Source: an uncultured Acetatifactor sp.
GTDB taxonomy: Bacteria; Bacillota; Clostridia; Lachnospirales; Lachnospiraceae
Direction of reading: 5' to 3'
Assembly: GCA_910583845.1 (NCBI GenBank)
Contig: CAJUAB010000010.1
Location: 1-64,000 of the forward strand
Length of the DNA: 64,000 nucleotides
The notes beneath the pieces were generated by a model. That model made no database searches. It was not told the DNA's origin and saw only the letters and a list, made by a program, of their open reading frames with translations. This document shows positions 40,290-49,439 of this stretch, piece by piece (within the stretch, counting starts at the first letter, position 1; every line of letters begins with the position of its first letter). A program made the position numbers and the translations under genes.

Positions 40290-40312
40290 TTTCTGTGACA
40301 TTTTCATGTTAT
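40290..40312 (+). promoter_or_regulatory. Regulator-box promoter of two-component operon
   Basis: TTTCTGTGA, 8 bp, TGTTAT. The same arrangement occurs at 42078-42100 before the transporter remnant. It lies 27 bp before the response regulator start and probably holds a binding site for that regulator overlapping the promoter. Confidence 0.55.
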
Positions 40313-40338
40313 CCGAATAAGGGAAAGGAAGTGAAGCC

Positions 40339-41022
40339 ATGAGGCTGTTAGTCGTTGAGGATGACCGTCTTTTGAATAATACTCTCTGCTACAATCTCTC
40401 GGCGGCGGGCTACACCGTGGACGCGGCCATGACGAAATCAGCGGCGATCAATCTCTGCGAAGCGCAGGACTATGATCTGATTGTGTTGGATGTCAATTTG
40501 CCTGACGGAAACGGATTTGACTTCTGTACGGAGATCAAAGAGCGCCGTCCAGATACCGCCGTGATTTTCCTGACCGCAAAGGATATGGAGAGCGATATGC
40601 TGAAAGGATTTGAACTGGGAGCGGATGACTATGTGACAAAGCCGTTTCCGATCAGTGTATTCCGAAAAAAGGTTTCGGCCCTGCTGGGGCGCATCGAGAA
40701 GCAGACAGGCGGCGATTGCTACACAGACGGCACACTATCCGTCAATTTTTCGGAATTAACCGCCACCCTCGCAGGGGAACCGGTTATATTCACACCAATG
40801 GAATACCGTTTGCTAAAGGTACTGGTGAGAAATCCGCAAATCGTTCTGACCCGGCAGGTACTTCTTGAAAAGCTATGGGACGCAGATAAAAACTTTGTGG
40901 ATGAACACGCATTGACCGTAGCGATCAGCCGCATCCGTGGAAAAATCGAAGCAGGCGGCCTGCAATATATCAGGACCGTTTATGGCATGGGCTATATGTG
41001 GATTGGGGGGATAAAGAAGTGA
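40339..41022 (+). CDS. OmpR-family response regulator (BceR/VanR-like)
   Basis: A 227-aa regulator. The receiver domain has acidic residues at VVEDDR and phosphoacceptor Asp51 (LIVLDVNLPDG), plus the conserved Lys in YVTKPF. The winged-helix domain spans about residues 130-225 (FTPMEYRLLKVLVRNPQIVLTR, TVAISRIRGKIE). The ATG follows AAGGAAGTGAAGCC. It is co-transcribed with the kinase and precedes an FtsX-type transporter, the pattern of antimicrobial-peptide sensing systems. Confidence 0.93.
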   Translation: MRLLVVEDDRLLNNTLCYNLSAAGYTVDAAMTKSAAINLCEAQDYDLIVLDVNLPDGNGFDFCTEIKERRPDTAVIFLTAKDMESDMLKGFELGADDYVTKPFPISVFRKKVSALLGRIEKQTGGDCYTDGTLSVNFSELTATLAGEPVIFTPMEYRLLKVLVRNPQIVLTRQVLLEKLWDADKNFVDEHALTVAISRIRGKIEAGGLQYIRTVYGMGYMWIGGIKK

Positions 41023-42050
41023 ATGGGAGCAGACTTTCCATCAACCGCGCCTGTGCGGCAGGGGCAGCTTTTTTAGGATTGCTCTCCATTATCACCGTTA
41101 CTGCGGCTTTTCTCTTTACCGAAAATCCGGCAATCGTATGGCTGGTTCTGCTGTTTATCCTGCCGGTGTTCACCTGTGCAGCCCTTTTCGTGGCCTTTCT
41201 GCGCCGGAAGCTGGTGTTGTTTTCGGACAGGTTGTGCGAAACAATAGACAATATGCTGGACGGGGCATCGGCCCCGCCGCAGGTCTATGAGGAAGAAAAC
41301 CTGTTTTATAAAATCAACCACCGGCTTGTCCGCCTATATGAAGTTATGCGGGAAAATCGGGAAAGCGTAGCAAAGGAGCGGGCCGATTTGCAGGAATTGA
41401 TCTCGGACATTTCCCATCAGGTAAAAACGCCGATTGCAAATCTCCAGATGGTAAACGCCACTTTGCTGGAACAGTCTGTGACAGAAGAAAAGCGTCTGGA
41501 ATTTTTGCAGGCATCCAGCGGTCAGCTTGAAAAGCTGGACTTTCTTATGCAGGCTATGATAAAGACCTCCCGGCTGGAAGCCGGCGTGATCTCGCTGGAC
41601 AGAAAGGTGCAGCCACTCTATGACACCCTGGCGGCGGCACTGGGTGGTATTTTGCTGAACGCTGAAAAGAAAGCAATTCATGTCAGTGTAGATTGTCCCC
41701 CCGATATACTGCCGACCCATGATAAGAAATGGACAAGCGAAGCCCTGTTTAACATTTTGGATAATGCGGTGAAGTACACGCCGACAGGCGGCACTATTCA
41801 AGTGTCCGTTCAAAGCTGGGAGTTGTATGTAAAAATTGACATTGCGGACAGTGGCAAGGGTATAGCGGAGAGCAGACAGGGGATGATCTTCAAGCGCTTC
41901 TACCGGGAAGAAGAAGTACACGATGTGGAGGGCATCGGCATAGGGCTGTATCTTGCCCGCGAAATCATTTCCATGCAAGGCGGCTATATTAAGGTGACTT
42001 CAACAGTAGGCAGCGGCTCTACATTTTCAGTATTTTTGCCTTGTAAATAA
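41019..42050 (+). CDS. Sensor histidine kinase (BceS-like/classical)
   Basis: A GTG at 41019 overlaps the regulator stop (GTGA), giving 343 aa. Two membrane segments (about 14-34 and 40-60) have almost no extracellular loop, as in BceS-type kinases that sense through a transporter. The phosphoaccepting histidine is His133 (LISDISHQVKTPIANLQ), with ATPase motifs LFNILDNAVKYTP, DIADSGKGI and GIGLYLAREI. The intramembrane type fits with the FtsX permease downstream. Confidence 0.92.
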   Translation: MNGSRLSINRACAAGAAFLGLLSIITVTAAFLFTENPAIVWLVLLFILPVFTCAALFVAFLRRKLVLFSDRLCETIDNMLDGASAPPQVYEEENLFYKINHRLVRLYEVMRENRESVAKERADLQELISDISHQVKTPIANLQMVNATLLEQSVTEEKRLEFLQASSGQLEKLDFLMQAMIKTSRLEAGVISLDRKVQPLYDTLAAALGGILLNAEKKAIHVSVDCPPDILPTHDKKWTSEALFNILDNAVKYTPTGGTIQVSVQSWELYVKIDIADSGKGIAESRQGMIFKRFYREEEVHDVEGIGIGLYLAREIISMQGGYIKVTSTVGSGSTFSVFLPCK

Positions 42051-42077
42051 AATCTGAAATCTTATAGGGATGTGACA

Positions 42078-42100
42078 TTTCTGTGAGAATTGACTGTTAT
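42078..42100 (+). promoter_or_regulatory. Regulator-box promoter of transporter operon
   Basis: TTTCTGTGA, 8 bp, TGTTAT, matching 40290-40312. It lies 32 bp before the ATPase remnant, so the ABC operon is probably under the same regulator. Confidence 0.55.
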
Positions 42101-42132
42101 GATGGCAGCATCACAGAAAGGATGGTGCTACC

Positions 42133-42210
42133 ATGATTATACACAACAACGAAGTCGTCCAGCTTGCCGACCGTATTATCCGCATTGAGGACGGCAGGAT
42201 TTCCGAGTAA
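42133..42210 (+). pseudogene. 25-codon remnant of ABC ATPase
   Basis: After a promoter and the ribosome-like GAAAGGATGGTGCTACC, an ATG opens MIIHNNEVVQLADRIIRIED and five more codons, ending in TAA. This is the exact C-terminal end of BceA-type ATPases (THNNEVAQxADRIIRIEDG), including the switch histidine region. About 200 codons with Walker A, signature and Walker B are missing, so this is an internal deletion that kept the start. The permease gene begins 14 bp later. Confidence 0.85.
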
Positions 42211-42224
42211 AGGGGGCGCAGACG

Positions 42225-44762
42225 ATGAATGATATTTTGTTTGGGAACAACAATAGGACAATCATTAAAAAACTGGCAAAACGCAGTTTTCAGCAGATCA
42301 AAATCAGAAACAGCATTGCGGCATTGGCCATTTCTCTGACTACTCTTTTGATCTGCACTGTTTTCTTAATTGGCGGCAGTTATATCAGCTCATGGCAGCT
42401 TCAACAAGAACAGACGAGAGGCACGACGGGGCATGCTGCCTTAAATGCTCCATCTTTGGAGCAGTACAAAATATTGGCAGGTTCGGAAGAAATAGATTGT
42501 GTAGGCGTACGGGCCGATGTGTTTTTACCGAGCTTTGTTCATGCTGATTTTGACACAAATGGCGCAGGTCTTTTTTATGGCCTGCGGTTTTATAATACCT
42601 CGGAATGGGAAAACCATCGTGTTCCTGTCTTGGAAAAGATCTATGGCACTTATCCCAACAGTACAGACGAGATTATGGTTCCCACTTGGGTGTTGGAAAA
42701 ATGGAATGTCATAGAACCTTATATTGGAATGGAACTGCCATTTTCTTATCAAAGCGGCTCCATGGAGGAAGCAGAACAAAAAACTTTTCGTTTATCAGGT
42801 TGGTTTGATGAGTACGATTATATAGGGGACGGGAATATTGCTTATCTGCCTGTGTCCGAAGCGTTCTGCAATGAAGTGGGATTTGACGTTTGGAGCAACC
42901 AGAAAACGACAGCAGATATGCATTTCTCTGATACACAGAACATTGCCAAAATCGCTTCCGGCATAGAAAGCAGTCTGAAATTAAGCAGTGGGCAGACGCT
43001 TTCCGTCAATCCCGATTTATTGGACGGGAACACGAATTTTCAGACAATCGCTGTCTGTATGATCCTTGGACTTGGAATTGTTCTGTGCGGATATCTTTTG
43101 ATCTATAATGTGTTTTACATTTCAGTATCAAATGATGTCCGGTTTTATGGGCAGTTACGAACAATCGGAACGACTTCAAGGCAAATTGGAAAAATCATTT
43201 CACGACAGACTGTGAAAATTGCTTGTTTTGGAATTATCGCCGGTCTGCTTGGCAGCTTTGCGCTATCTCATTTTGTTATTCCCTTGGCGCTCCGCACTCT
43301 TACAGAAGCCAATACGGGGATTACAGTGGCACAACGGCCCGTCATTTACATTGGCGCTGCGCTGTTTTCTCTTGTCACCGTTTTGTTGTCGGTCCGCAAA
43401 CCCATCAAAACAGCAAAAAGAATTTCACCCATAACTGCTTTATACTATCAAAGTGAAACCGCAGAAATAAAGCCAGAACTTAAAAGCAAACATTTTTCGG
43501 CATCTGGGATGGCCTGGCGGAATATACAGAGGACAAAAAGGAAAAGTGTCCTTGTTGTCCTGTCTGTCTTTTTGGGAATTACCGCCTGTCTGGTTGTTAC
43601 ACTCTTAATTCAAAGCATGAGTACAGATAACTTCATAAACAGTGCTATGGAGCATGATATTGAACTTACCAATCAAACCCTTGCCCTGGGTTATAGGGGC
43701 GGACAAGAACAACTTTTTGACAGGAATTTCATCAATGAGTTATATTCGATGGAGGGGATCGGGAATATCAGCTTGCAGAGAGAACAAACGATTATTCCGG
43801 AGTATTCAGAAGAAATGTTCTATTCGTATATTCTGGACAAATATCAGTCACAGGGAATGGAAGCACCCGAAGCTGATTACTATGGACAATACCCCAATCG
43901 GTTTTATACGCAGTTAGTCAGCATTGATGCCGAAAAACTCAAAGGCTATATCGTTGAAAATGGTATGGACTACGAAGAATTTTATAATGGGGATTCTGGC
44001 TTATTGGTTGCTGACAAGCCAGCATTATTTCCAATCGATCAGACGGTTCGTTTCCAATGTGGGCATATAAGTGAATTTGAGGCCGTTGCAGATGGAGATT
44101 TGCTGGAACTGCCTATTGGTGGTTTTCTTCCCGGCAGTTATTACGGTGGGTTAAGTACAGATGCCCCATATATTTTCGTCAGTGAAACGGCGATGGAGCG
44201 TATTTCTCCCGACGCCTGTATTTCCCGGCTTGGCATTGATGTCAATTCAGCAAATGAAAAGCAAGTGATTTCCTCTGTTCGGGAACTATGCAATCAAACA
44301 GGGGCGATTTCCTTAACTTCAAAGGCCGAACTTGCAGAAGGGCTGCATTCCGCTAAAATCACACTCTATACTTTAGGCGGTGGCATTGCCTTTGTACTGG
44401 CCTTTATCGGCATGATCAATTTTGCCAATATCATGTTTACCAATATTCAGGCCCGCAGGCATGAGCTGTCTGTTATGGAAAGCATCGGCATGACAAAGAA
44501 ACAATGCCGCCTTATGCTCCAAATGGAAGGATTCTGGTATGCGATTATATCACTTGCTCTGTGTGTAACAGTTGGGCACGTATTACTTTTTTCTGCATTT
44601 TACGTATTTAAGGGGATCGTACAATATGCCGCTTTTAGTTATCCGATTTGGATGATGCCTGTCCTTACAGCGATCCTGCTTGCGTTTTGCTGGTTCATTC
44701 CCTTGCTGTTTGCAAACCGTATGATGAAAAAAACAACGGTTGAAAGACTACGGCAGAATTGA
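42225..44762 (+). CDS. FtsX-family ABC permease (BceB-like)
   Basis: An 845-aa protein with an N-terminal membrane span, a large extracytoplasmic domain, a group of three spans (FQTIAVCMILGLGIVLCGYLL region), a second extracellular domain and four C-terminal spans (VLAFIGMINFANIMFTNIQARRHELSVMESIGMTKKQ). These are FtsX/MacB-like permeases linked with peptide resistance. The partner ATPase is a remnant, so the permease must use another ATPase or be inactive. It overlaps the HAD gene tail to tail by 15 nt. Confidence 0.9.
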   Translation: MNDILFGNNNRTIIKKLAKRSFQQIKIRNSIAALAISLTTLLICTVFLIGGSYISSWQLQQEQTRGTTGHAALNAPSLEQYKILAGSEEIDCVGVRADVFLPSFVHADFDTNGAGLFYGLRFYNTSEWENHRVPVLEKIYGTYPNSTDEIMVPTWVLEKWNVIEPYIGMELPFSYQSGSMEEAEQKTFRLSGWFDEYDYIGDGNIAYLPVSEAFCNEVGFDVWSNQKTTADMHFSDTQNIAKIASGIESSLKLSSGQTLSVNPDLLDGNTNFQTIAVCMILGLGIVLCGYLLIYNVFYISVSNDVRFYGQLRTIGTTSRQIGKIISRQTVKIACFGIIAGLLGSFALSHFVIPLALRTLTEANTGITVAQRPVIYIGAALFSLVTVLLSVRKPIKTAKRISPITALYYQSETAEIKPELKSKHFSASGMAWRNIQRTKRKSVLVVLSVFLGITACLVVTLLIQSMSTDNFINSAMEHDIELTNQTLALGYRGGQEQLFDRNFINELYSMEGIGNISLQREQTIIPEYSEEMFYSYILDKYQSQGMEAPEADYYGQYPNRFYTQLVSIDAEKLKGYIVENGMDYEEFYNGDSGLLVADKPALFPIDQTVRFQCGHISEFEAVADGDLLELPIGGFLPGSYYGGLSTDAPYIFVSETAMERISPDACISRLGIDVNSANEKQVISSVRELCNQTGAISLTSKAELAEGLHSAKITLYTLGGGIAFVLAFIGMINFANIMFTNIQARRHELSVMESIGMTKKQCRLMLQMEGFWYAIISLALCVTVGHVLLFSAFYVFKGIVQYAAFSYPIWMMPVLTAILLAFCWFIPLLFANRMMKKTTVERLRQN

Positions 44763-45416
44763 TTTTTCTTTCAGTACAATCCCCTCAATCTCCTCCGGCC
44801 TGTCCACAAAGCGCCGCCCGCCCTGGCTTTCCAGAAAAGTCCGCTCCCGGAAGCCCCAGGTGACAATGATGCTGTCCAGCCCCGCGTTGGCCGCCGTCTG
44901 GATATCCACCTCGGAGTCTCCGATATATACGGCGTCCGCCGGGTCCACCCGCAGGCGGCGCAGCACCTCCTGCACGGAATCCGGGGCGGGCTTGCGGCGG
45001 ATGCCCGCCCGCTCGCCCACGGCATAGTCAAACAGCCCCTTGTAGTAATGTCGGCACAGGGGCTGCACGGCGGCGTCCGCCTTGTTGGAGACCACCGCCG
45101 TAAGACATCCCGCCGCCCGCAGACGCTCAAGCAGCTGTAAAATCCCTTCATAGGGCCTGGTCTTGTCCGCGCAGTGCTGCTGATAGTAGGCTGAGAAAGT
45201 GTTGTGTACCCTGTCAATTTCCTCCGTTGTCAGTTCCCCGGGAACCGCCCGCTCGATCAGCCGGCGAATGCCGTTGCCCACAAACCGGCGCACCTCCTCT
45301 ATGGTGCGTTCAGGGTAGCCATGCTCTCTGAGAGCGAAATTGGTCGCGTCCGCCAGATCCTCCAGGGTATCCAGAATCGTGCCGTCCAAATCAAATATTG
45401 CCAGTTTATACGCCAT
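44748..45416 (-). CDS. HAD-family phosphatase (phosphoglycolate phosphatase-like)
   Basis: A 222-aa protein with HAD motif I LAIFDLDGTILDTLEDL, a helical cap, motif II TAVVSNKAD and motifs III/IV KPAPDSVQEVL and YIGDSEVDIQTAANAG. Such enzymes dephosphorylate small metabolites, often phosphoglycolate or nucleotides. The ATG follows GGAGGACAAA. Neighbour genes do not indicate a substrate. Confidence 0.92.
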   Translation of the reverse strand: MAYKLAIFDLDGTILDTLEDLADATNFALREHGYPERTIEEVRRFVGNGIRRLIERAVPGELTTEEIDRVHNTFSAYYQQHCADKTRPYEGILQLLERLRAAGCLTAVVSNKADAAVQPLCRHYYKGLFDYAVGERAGIRRKPAPDSVQEVLRRLRVDPADAVYIGDSEVDIQTAANAGLDSIIVTWGFRERTFLESQGGRRFVDRPEEIEGIVLKEKSILP

Positions 45417-45435
45417 TTTGTCCTCCTGACTTCGC

Positions 45436-46731
45436 TTACTCGTACCGCAGCGCTTCGATGGGGTCCATCTTGGCCGCCTTGTTGGCCGGATAATATCCGA
45501 AAAAGATGCCGATAGCCATGGAAAAGCCCAGAGACAGAAGGATGCTTCCCATGGAGGGAGTGGCGGATGCCCCCAGCAGATTGGCCGCGCTCATACCCAG
45601 TATGACCCCCAGCACAATGCCGATCAGACCGCCAATCAGACAGATCACAATGGACTCGATGATAAATTGCAGCCGTATGGCGCTGTTGGGCGCGCCCAGC
45701 GCCTTGCGGGTGCCGATCTCCCGGGTCCGCTCGGTGATGGACACCAGCATAATGTTCATAACGCCGATGCCTCCCACCAGCAGCGCGATGCCCGCGATCA
45801 CGGCGATGGCCGTGGTGATGGTGGACATCATATCCGACATGATCTCCACCATGGAAGCCATGCTGAACGCCATAGGCTGGAAATCCCGGTTGTTGCGGTA
45901 ATAAGGCGCAAAAAAGCTGGCCGTGGTTTCCGCGAAGGCATCGCTGTCCAGCCCGTCCGACGTGATCACGGTAAACTGGGCGAACCCCTGGGAGTGGCTG
46001 ATTTCCTGGGCCGTTTTGAGGGGTATGTAAAAATCCGTCTGAGTATCTTTCTCCGAAACCAGAGACATGCCCATGGCGGATTGCTCGTACTTGTACACGC
46101 CCACCACCGCGAAGTCAAAATATTTGTCTCCCAGATTCACCTGAAGCACACTGCCCAGCGCCTCCTGCTCATCGCCGCCGAACATATTGTCCACCACGAT
46201 GCCGGAGACCATGGCCACCCTGCGTCCCTCGTCCATCTCCGTAGCGCTGAAATATCGGCCCGCCTGCAGCTCCAGATCGTTGGCCAGAAAATACCCCAGA
46301 CTGGTGCCCGTCACACTCACATTGGCGTACAGGCCCTGATCCTGCAGCCTGCTCTGCCCCAGGCCCTCGGTGACGGAGATCCCCGCCACCGAGCCCGCAT
46401 AGGTTTCACAGTAGTTTTCCAGCATTTCCCGGGTAAAGTAGTCCTCCTCGCCCGCCATCTGCCTGCCCATGCCGCCCCCGAAGGACATCCCCTCCTCCGT
46501 GGTCTCCTCCTCCTGGGGCCTTTGCTGCAAAGCCACTGTAATATTGTTGACCCCCAGAGAACTCATGGATTCGGTCATGGTGTAGGTCAGGGACTGCCCC
46601 ACGGTCATGATGGCGATGACGGAGGAAATACCGATAATAATGCCCAGCATGGTCAGCAGCGCGCGCATCTTGTTCGCCTTCAGGCTGAACAGCGCCAACC
46701 GCACGTTTTCATAGAACATCATCATACGCAA
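45436..46731 (-). CDS. MacB-like ABC permease
   Basis: A 431-aa protein with an N-terminal membrane span (ALLTMLGIIIGISSVIAIMTVG), an extracytoplasmic MacB_PCD domain rich in methionine (EGMSFGGGMGRQMAGEEDYFTREMLEN) and three C-terminal spans with VSITERTREIGTRKALGA and YYPANKAAKMDPIEALRYE. It forms a tripartite exporter with the ATPase just upstream (overlap 10 nt) and the HlyD-like subunit, exporting peptides, drugs or lipids. Confidence 0.93.
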   Translation of the reverse strand: MRMMMFYENVRLALFSLKANKMRALLTMLGIIIGISSVIAIMTVGQSLTYTMTESMSSLGVNNITVALQQRPQEEETTEEGMSFGGGMGRQMAGEEDYFTREMLENYCETYAGSVAGISVTEGLGQSRLQDQGLYANVSVTGTSLGYFLANDLELQAGRYFSATEMDEGRRVAMVSGIVVDNMFGGDEQEALGSVLQVNLGDKYFDFAVVGVYKYEQSAMGMSLVSEKDTQTDFYIPLKTAQEISHSQGFAQFTVITSDGLDSDAFAETTASFFAPYYRNNRDFQPMAFSMASMVEIMSDMMSTITTAIAVIAGIALLVGGIGVMNIMLVSITERTREIGTRKALGAPNSAIRLQFIIESIVICLIGGLIGIVLGVILGMSAANLLGASATPSMGSILLSLGFSMAIGIFFGYYPANKAAKMDPIEALRYE

Positions 46732-47429
46732 GCTCCCTGCCTTTCCCCGATGATACAGCCGTCCTTGATGGTGACCACCCGCTCCGTCTCCTCCGCCAAT
46801 TCCGGGGAATGAGTGATCAGCACAATGGTTTTTCCCTGCTCTTTATGCAGCTTGTGGAACAGGTCCATCACCATACGCCCGGTGCCTGAGTCCAGCGCGC
46901 CGGTGGGCTCGTCTGCCAGAATGATAGCCGGGTCATTGCCCATGGCTCTGGCGATGGCCACACGCTGCTTCTGCCCTCCGGAGAGTTCCTCCGGCAGATG
47001 CTTCATGCGGTCCTCCATGCCCACCATGGCCAGCAGCTGCTTGGCCCGGTCCACCCGTTTTCTGCCCGTCACACCCCCGTAGAGCATGGGCATCTCCACA
47101 TTTTTCAGGGCATTGGTCTTGGCGATCAGATTATAAGTCTGGAACACAAAGCCGATCTTGCGGTTGCGGATGCCCGACAATTCCCTGTCTTTGGCCGCCA
47201 CCATATCCACGCCGTCCAGATGATATCGGCCCTGGGTGGGACGGTCCAGCGCGCCGATGATGTTCATCAGCGTGGATTTGCCGCTGCCGGAAGCCCCCAC
47301 CACGGCCACAAATTCTCCTTCGTAAATCGTCAGATTGATGCCGTTTAATACCGTAAGCTCATTGGGAGTCCCGATGTAAAAACGCTTATAGATATCCTCC
47401 AGCTCAATCACTGCCCGCCTGCTCATCAA
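46722..47429 (-). CDS. MacB-type ABC ATPase
   Basis: A 235-aa ATPase with Walker A GASGSGKSTLMNI, Q-loop FVFQTYNLIAK, signature LSGGQKQRVAIARAM, Walker B AIILADEPTGALDS and the switch histidine TIVLITHSPE. Complete, unlike the prophage-cut homologue at 30117-30650. Its Walker B DNA resembles the attachment site there. It overlaps the adaptor gene by 4 nt and the permease gene by 10 nt, so all three are one operon. Confidence 0.94.
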   Translation of the reverse strand: MMSRRAVIELEDIYKRFYIGTPNELTVLNGINLTIYEGEFVAVVGASGSGKSTLMNIIGALDRPTQGRYHLDGVDMVAAKDRELSGIRNRKIGFVFQTYNLIAKTNALKNVEMPMLYGGVTGRKRVDRAKQLLAMVGMEDRMKHLPEELSGGQKQRVAIARAMGNDPAIILADEPTGALDSGTGRMVMDLFHKLHKEQGKTIVLITHSPELAEETERVVTIKDGCIIGERQGACV

Positions 47430-49198
47430 AATCCTCCCATGGGGCCCATCTGGAGCATCAGATCATTCAGGTTTTCCAGACTGTTATCCGCAGGCACGAT
47501 CACCTCCAGGCCCTCCACGATCCCCTCTCCGGAGATCTCCACATAATAATCGCTCTCAATGCCCTTGGTCACCGGAACACGCCTGGTGGGTAAGCTGTCC
47601 GGCAATGCGGCATTGCCGCCGGGCGCGGCGGGCAGCCCCGGCCCACCGCTTCCCAGCGGCTGGCCCTGGCCTGCGGGCTCAACGCTTCCGTCCGGCTGGC
47701 CCTGGCCTGCGGGCTCACCGCTTCCGTCCGGCCGGTCCTGGCCTGCGGGCTGGCTACTTCCATCCGCTTCTCCTGAAGCCGCCCCTGCGCTTTCGTCCAC
47801 CACTTCCACATAGAAGCTGCCGTCCTCCGCGGTCTGCACGGCGGCGTAGGGCACTGTCAGTACATTTTCCCTGCTGCTGATGATAATGCTCAGCTTGGCG
47901 GTCATATCCATGCGCAGATCTTCGCAGGGCGTGTCAATGCTGACCTTCACCGTGTAAGTCACGCTGGACCCTCCGGTAGCCCGGGGAGCGATGGAGAGCA
48001 CCTTTCCCTCCAGCTCCAAATCCCCGGTACCGTTGGTCTTGATCGCCACCCTCTGGCCCTCCTTGATCTTGCTGATATCATACTCATCGATCTCCACGGT
48101 CACTTCATAGCTGCTGATATCCTCGATGGTCACTATGGTGCCGCCGTTGTAGCTGTCCCCTGTCTCCAGGTTTACCGCCGTCACCACCCCGGAAGCCGGC
48201 GCCGTCACCGTGCAGGCGGCGATCTGCTCCTGATACCGGTCAATCTGCTGCTGATCGCTCATCCCCGAGGTGGAGGCGTTTAACTGGCTGGAGGTCACGC
48301 CGTCCTGTCTGCTTTGCAAAGTGCTGCCGCCGCTTCGGATGGTATCCTCCTGGCTCTGGAGCTGCCGGTTGTAGGCGTCGTAGGCATTGTTCACCGCCGT
48401 CACCGCCTGATCGTAAGCGGATTTCAGTCCCCGCTCCGTCTCCTGGGCCGTACTGTATTTCATCTGATATTCCGTAATCAGCTGCTCCAGCCGCTGGGCT
48501 TCCGCCTCCAGCGCCTCCCTGTCAGAGGCACCGACATCTCCGCCGGACACGGAAGCGGCGGATTCAGGCTGTGCGCTCAGCTGCTCATTGACTTTGGCCA
48601 GCTGTGCCTGATATCCCTCCAGGGCTTTCCTGATCTCCGTGCTGTTGTTATTGGCATTGCCATAGCTGGACCCCGCCTTGTTCATGGTCTCCCTGGCTTC
48701 CTCATAGCTTCTCAGGGCGCTGGCCACCTGCTCCTCCATACGGGACATATCCACCTGTACGGAGATCCCTGCCTCCGCCAGACTCCGTTTCGCGGAATCC
48801 AGATCCAGCTGCGTTCTCCTTTGGGCCACACTCAGAGTAAGCTCCGCGTCCGCCAGATTCTCCTCCAGATCCGCCGTATCAAACAGACACAGCAAATCGC
48901 CCGCCTCCACCAGATCTCCCACCTGCACCGGCACACTCAGAGACTTCACCCCTGTCACCTCCGCCGACACGTTCTTACTGCCCGCGCTGGTGACGGAGCC
49001 TGTGGCGGAGACGCTCTCCACCAGGGAACGACGCTCTATAACCGCCGTCTCCTGCTGCGTCAGCATGGTCATCATGGTCTGTGCCGCTTTTTGTACGCTG
49101 CTGACAAACTTTCCGATGAGAACCCCCAGAATCAGGACGATCACCAGAAAGATACACAGCTTTTTATGCTTTTTGAGCCACTTTCCAACAGATTTCAT
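47426..49198 (-). CDS. HlyD/MacA-like membrane fusion protein
   Basis: The ATG at 49198, 7 nt after GAGGAG, gives 590 aa. An N-terminal membrane anchor (LCIFLVIVLILGVLIG) is followed by a barrel-sandwich start (AVIERRSLVESVSATGSVTSAG), a long coiled-coil hairpin (about residues 110-320), the second lipoyl half (VTAPASGVVTAVNLETGDSYNGG) and beta-barrel domains. Near the C-terminus is a Gly/Pro/Gln repeat (GSGEPAGQGQPDG units) that is not part of the usual fold. It links permease and envelope for export. Confidence 0.92.
   Translation of the reverse strand: MKSVGKWLKKHKKLCIFLVIVLILGVLIGKFVSSVQKAAQTMMTMLTQQETAVIERRSLVESVSATGSVTSAGSKNVSAEVTGVKSLSVPVQVGDLVEAGDLLCLFDTADLEENLADAELTLSVAQRRTQLDLDSAKRSLAEAGISVQVDMSRMEEQVASALRSYEEARETMNKAGSSYGNANNNSTEIRKALEGYQAQLAKVNEQLSAQPESAASVSGGDVGASDREALEAEAQRLEQLITEYQMKYSTAQETERGLKSAYDQAVTAVNNAYDAYNRQLQSQEDTIRSGGSTLQSRQDGVTSSQLNASTSGMSDQQQIDRYQEQIAACTVTAPASGVVTAVNLETGDSYNGGTIVTIEDISSYEVTVEIDEYDISKIKEGQRVAIKTNGTGDLELEGKVLSIAPRATGGSSVTYTVKVSIDTPCEDLRMDMTAKLSIIISSRENVLTVPYAAVQTAEDGSFYVEVVDESAGAASGEADGSSQPAGQDRPDGSGEPAGQGQPDGSVEPAGQGQPLGSGGPGLPAAPGGNAALPDSLPTRRVPVTKGIESDYYVEISGEGIVEGLEVIVPADNSLENLNDLMLQMGPMGGF
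47647..47766 (-). repeat. 36-bp tandem repeat in membrane fusion gene
   Basis: Units start at 47647, 47683, 47719 and 47755 (partial). They encode EPAGQGQPDGSV-type 12-residue repeats. Length is a multiple of three, so copy number can change without a frameshift. It is a flexible linker near the C-terminus of the adaptor. Confidence 0.85.
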
Positions 49199-49333
49199 AG
49201 CATAACTCCTCATTTCCGTGCCGCTGTTTCTATGTATAATAAAGACCTGTCATGAAATATAACTCCGTCCCGCAAAAATATGCGTCAGCATCCGGATTAT
49301 ATTCTATTCCCCTTGGGCCCTGCGGCACAAAAC

Positions 49334-49375
49334 AGGCCGGGGTAAAATATCTGGAAATCATTTTACCTCCGGCCT
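49334..49375 (-). terminator. Terminator after YidC-transferase gene
   Basis: A long stem pairs AGGCCGGGGTAAAAT with ATTTTACCTCCGGCCT (one interior mismatch/bulge) around an 11-nt loop. On the minus strand it is followed by TGTTTTGT. It ends the leftward transcript of the fusion gene. Confidence 0.75.
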
Positions 49376-49439
49376 TCCGGTTCGTCTATAGAAATCACAA
49401 AATTTTCATAGAATTTATGGTATTTTTATAGAAAGAATT

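Noticed and set aside
39681..40338. The gap before the response regulator as holding an intact gene
   Set aside because: Only a short C-terminal peptidase-like fragment is readable; no full frame, ribosome site or catalytic motif is present.
45667..46812. A 381-codon plus-strand frame over the MacB-like permease
   Set aside because: Histidine/arginine-rich shadow of a gene with clear domains on the other strand.
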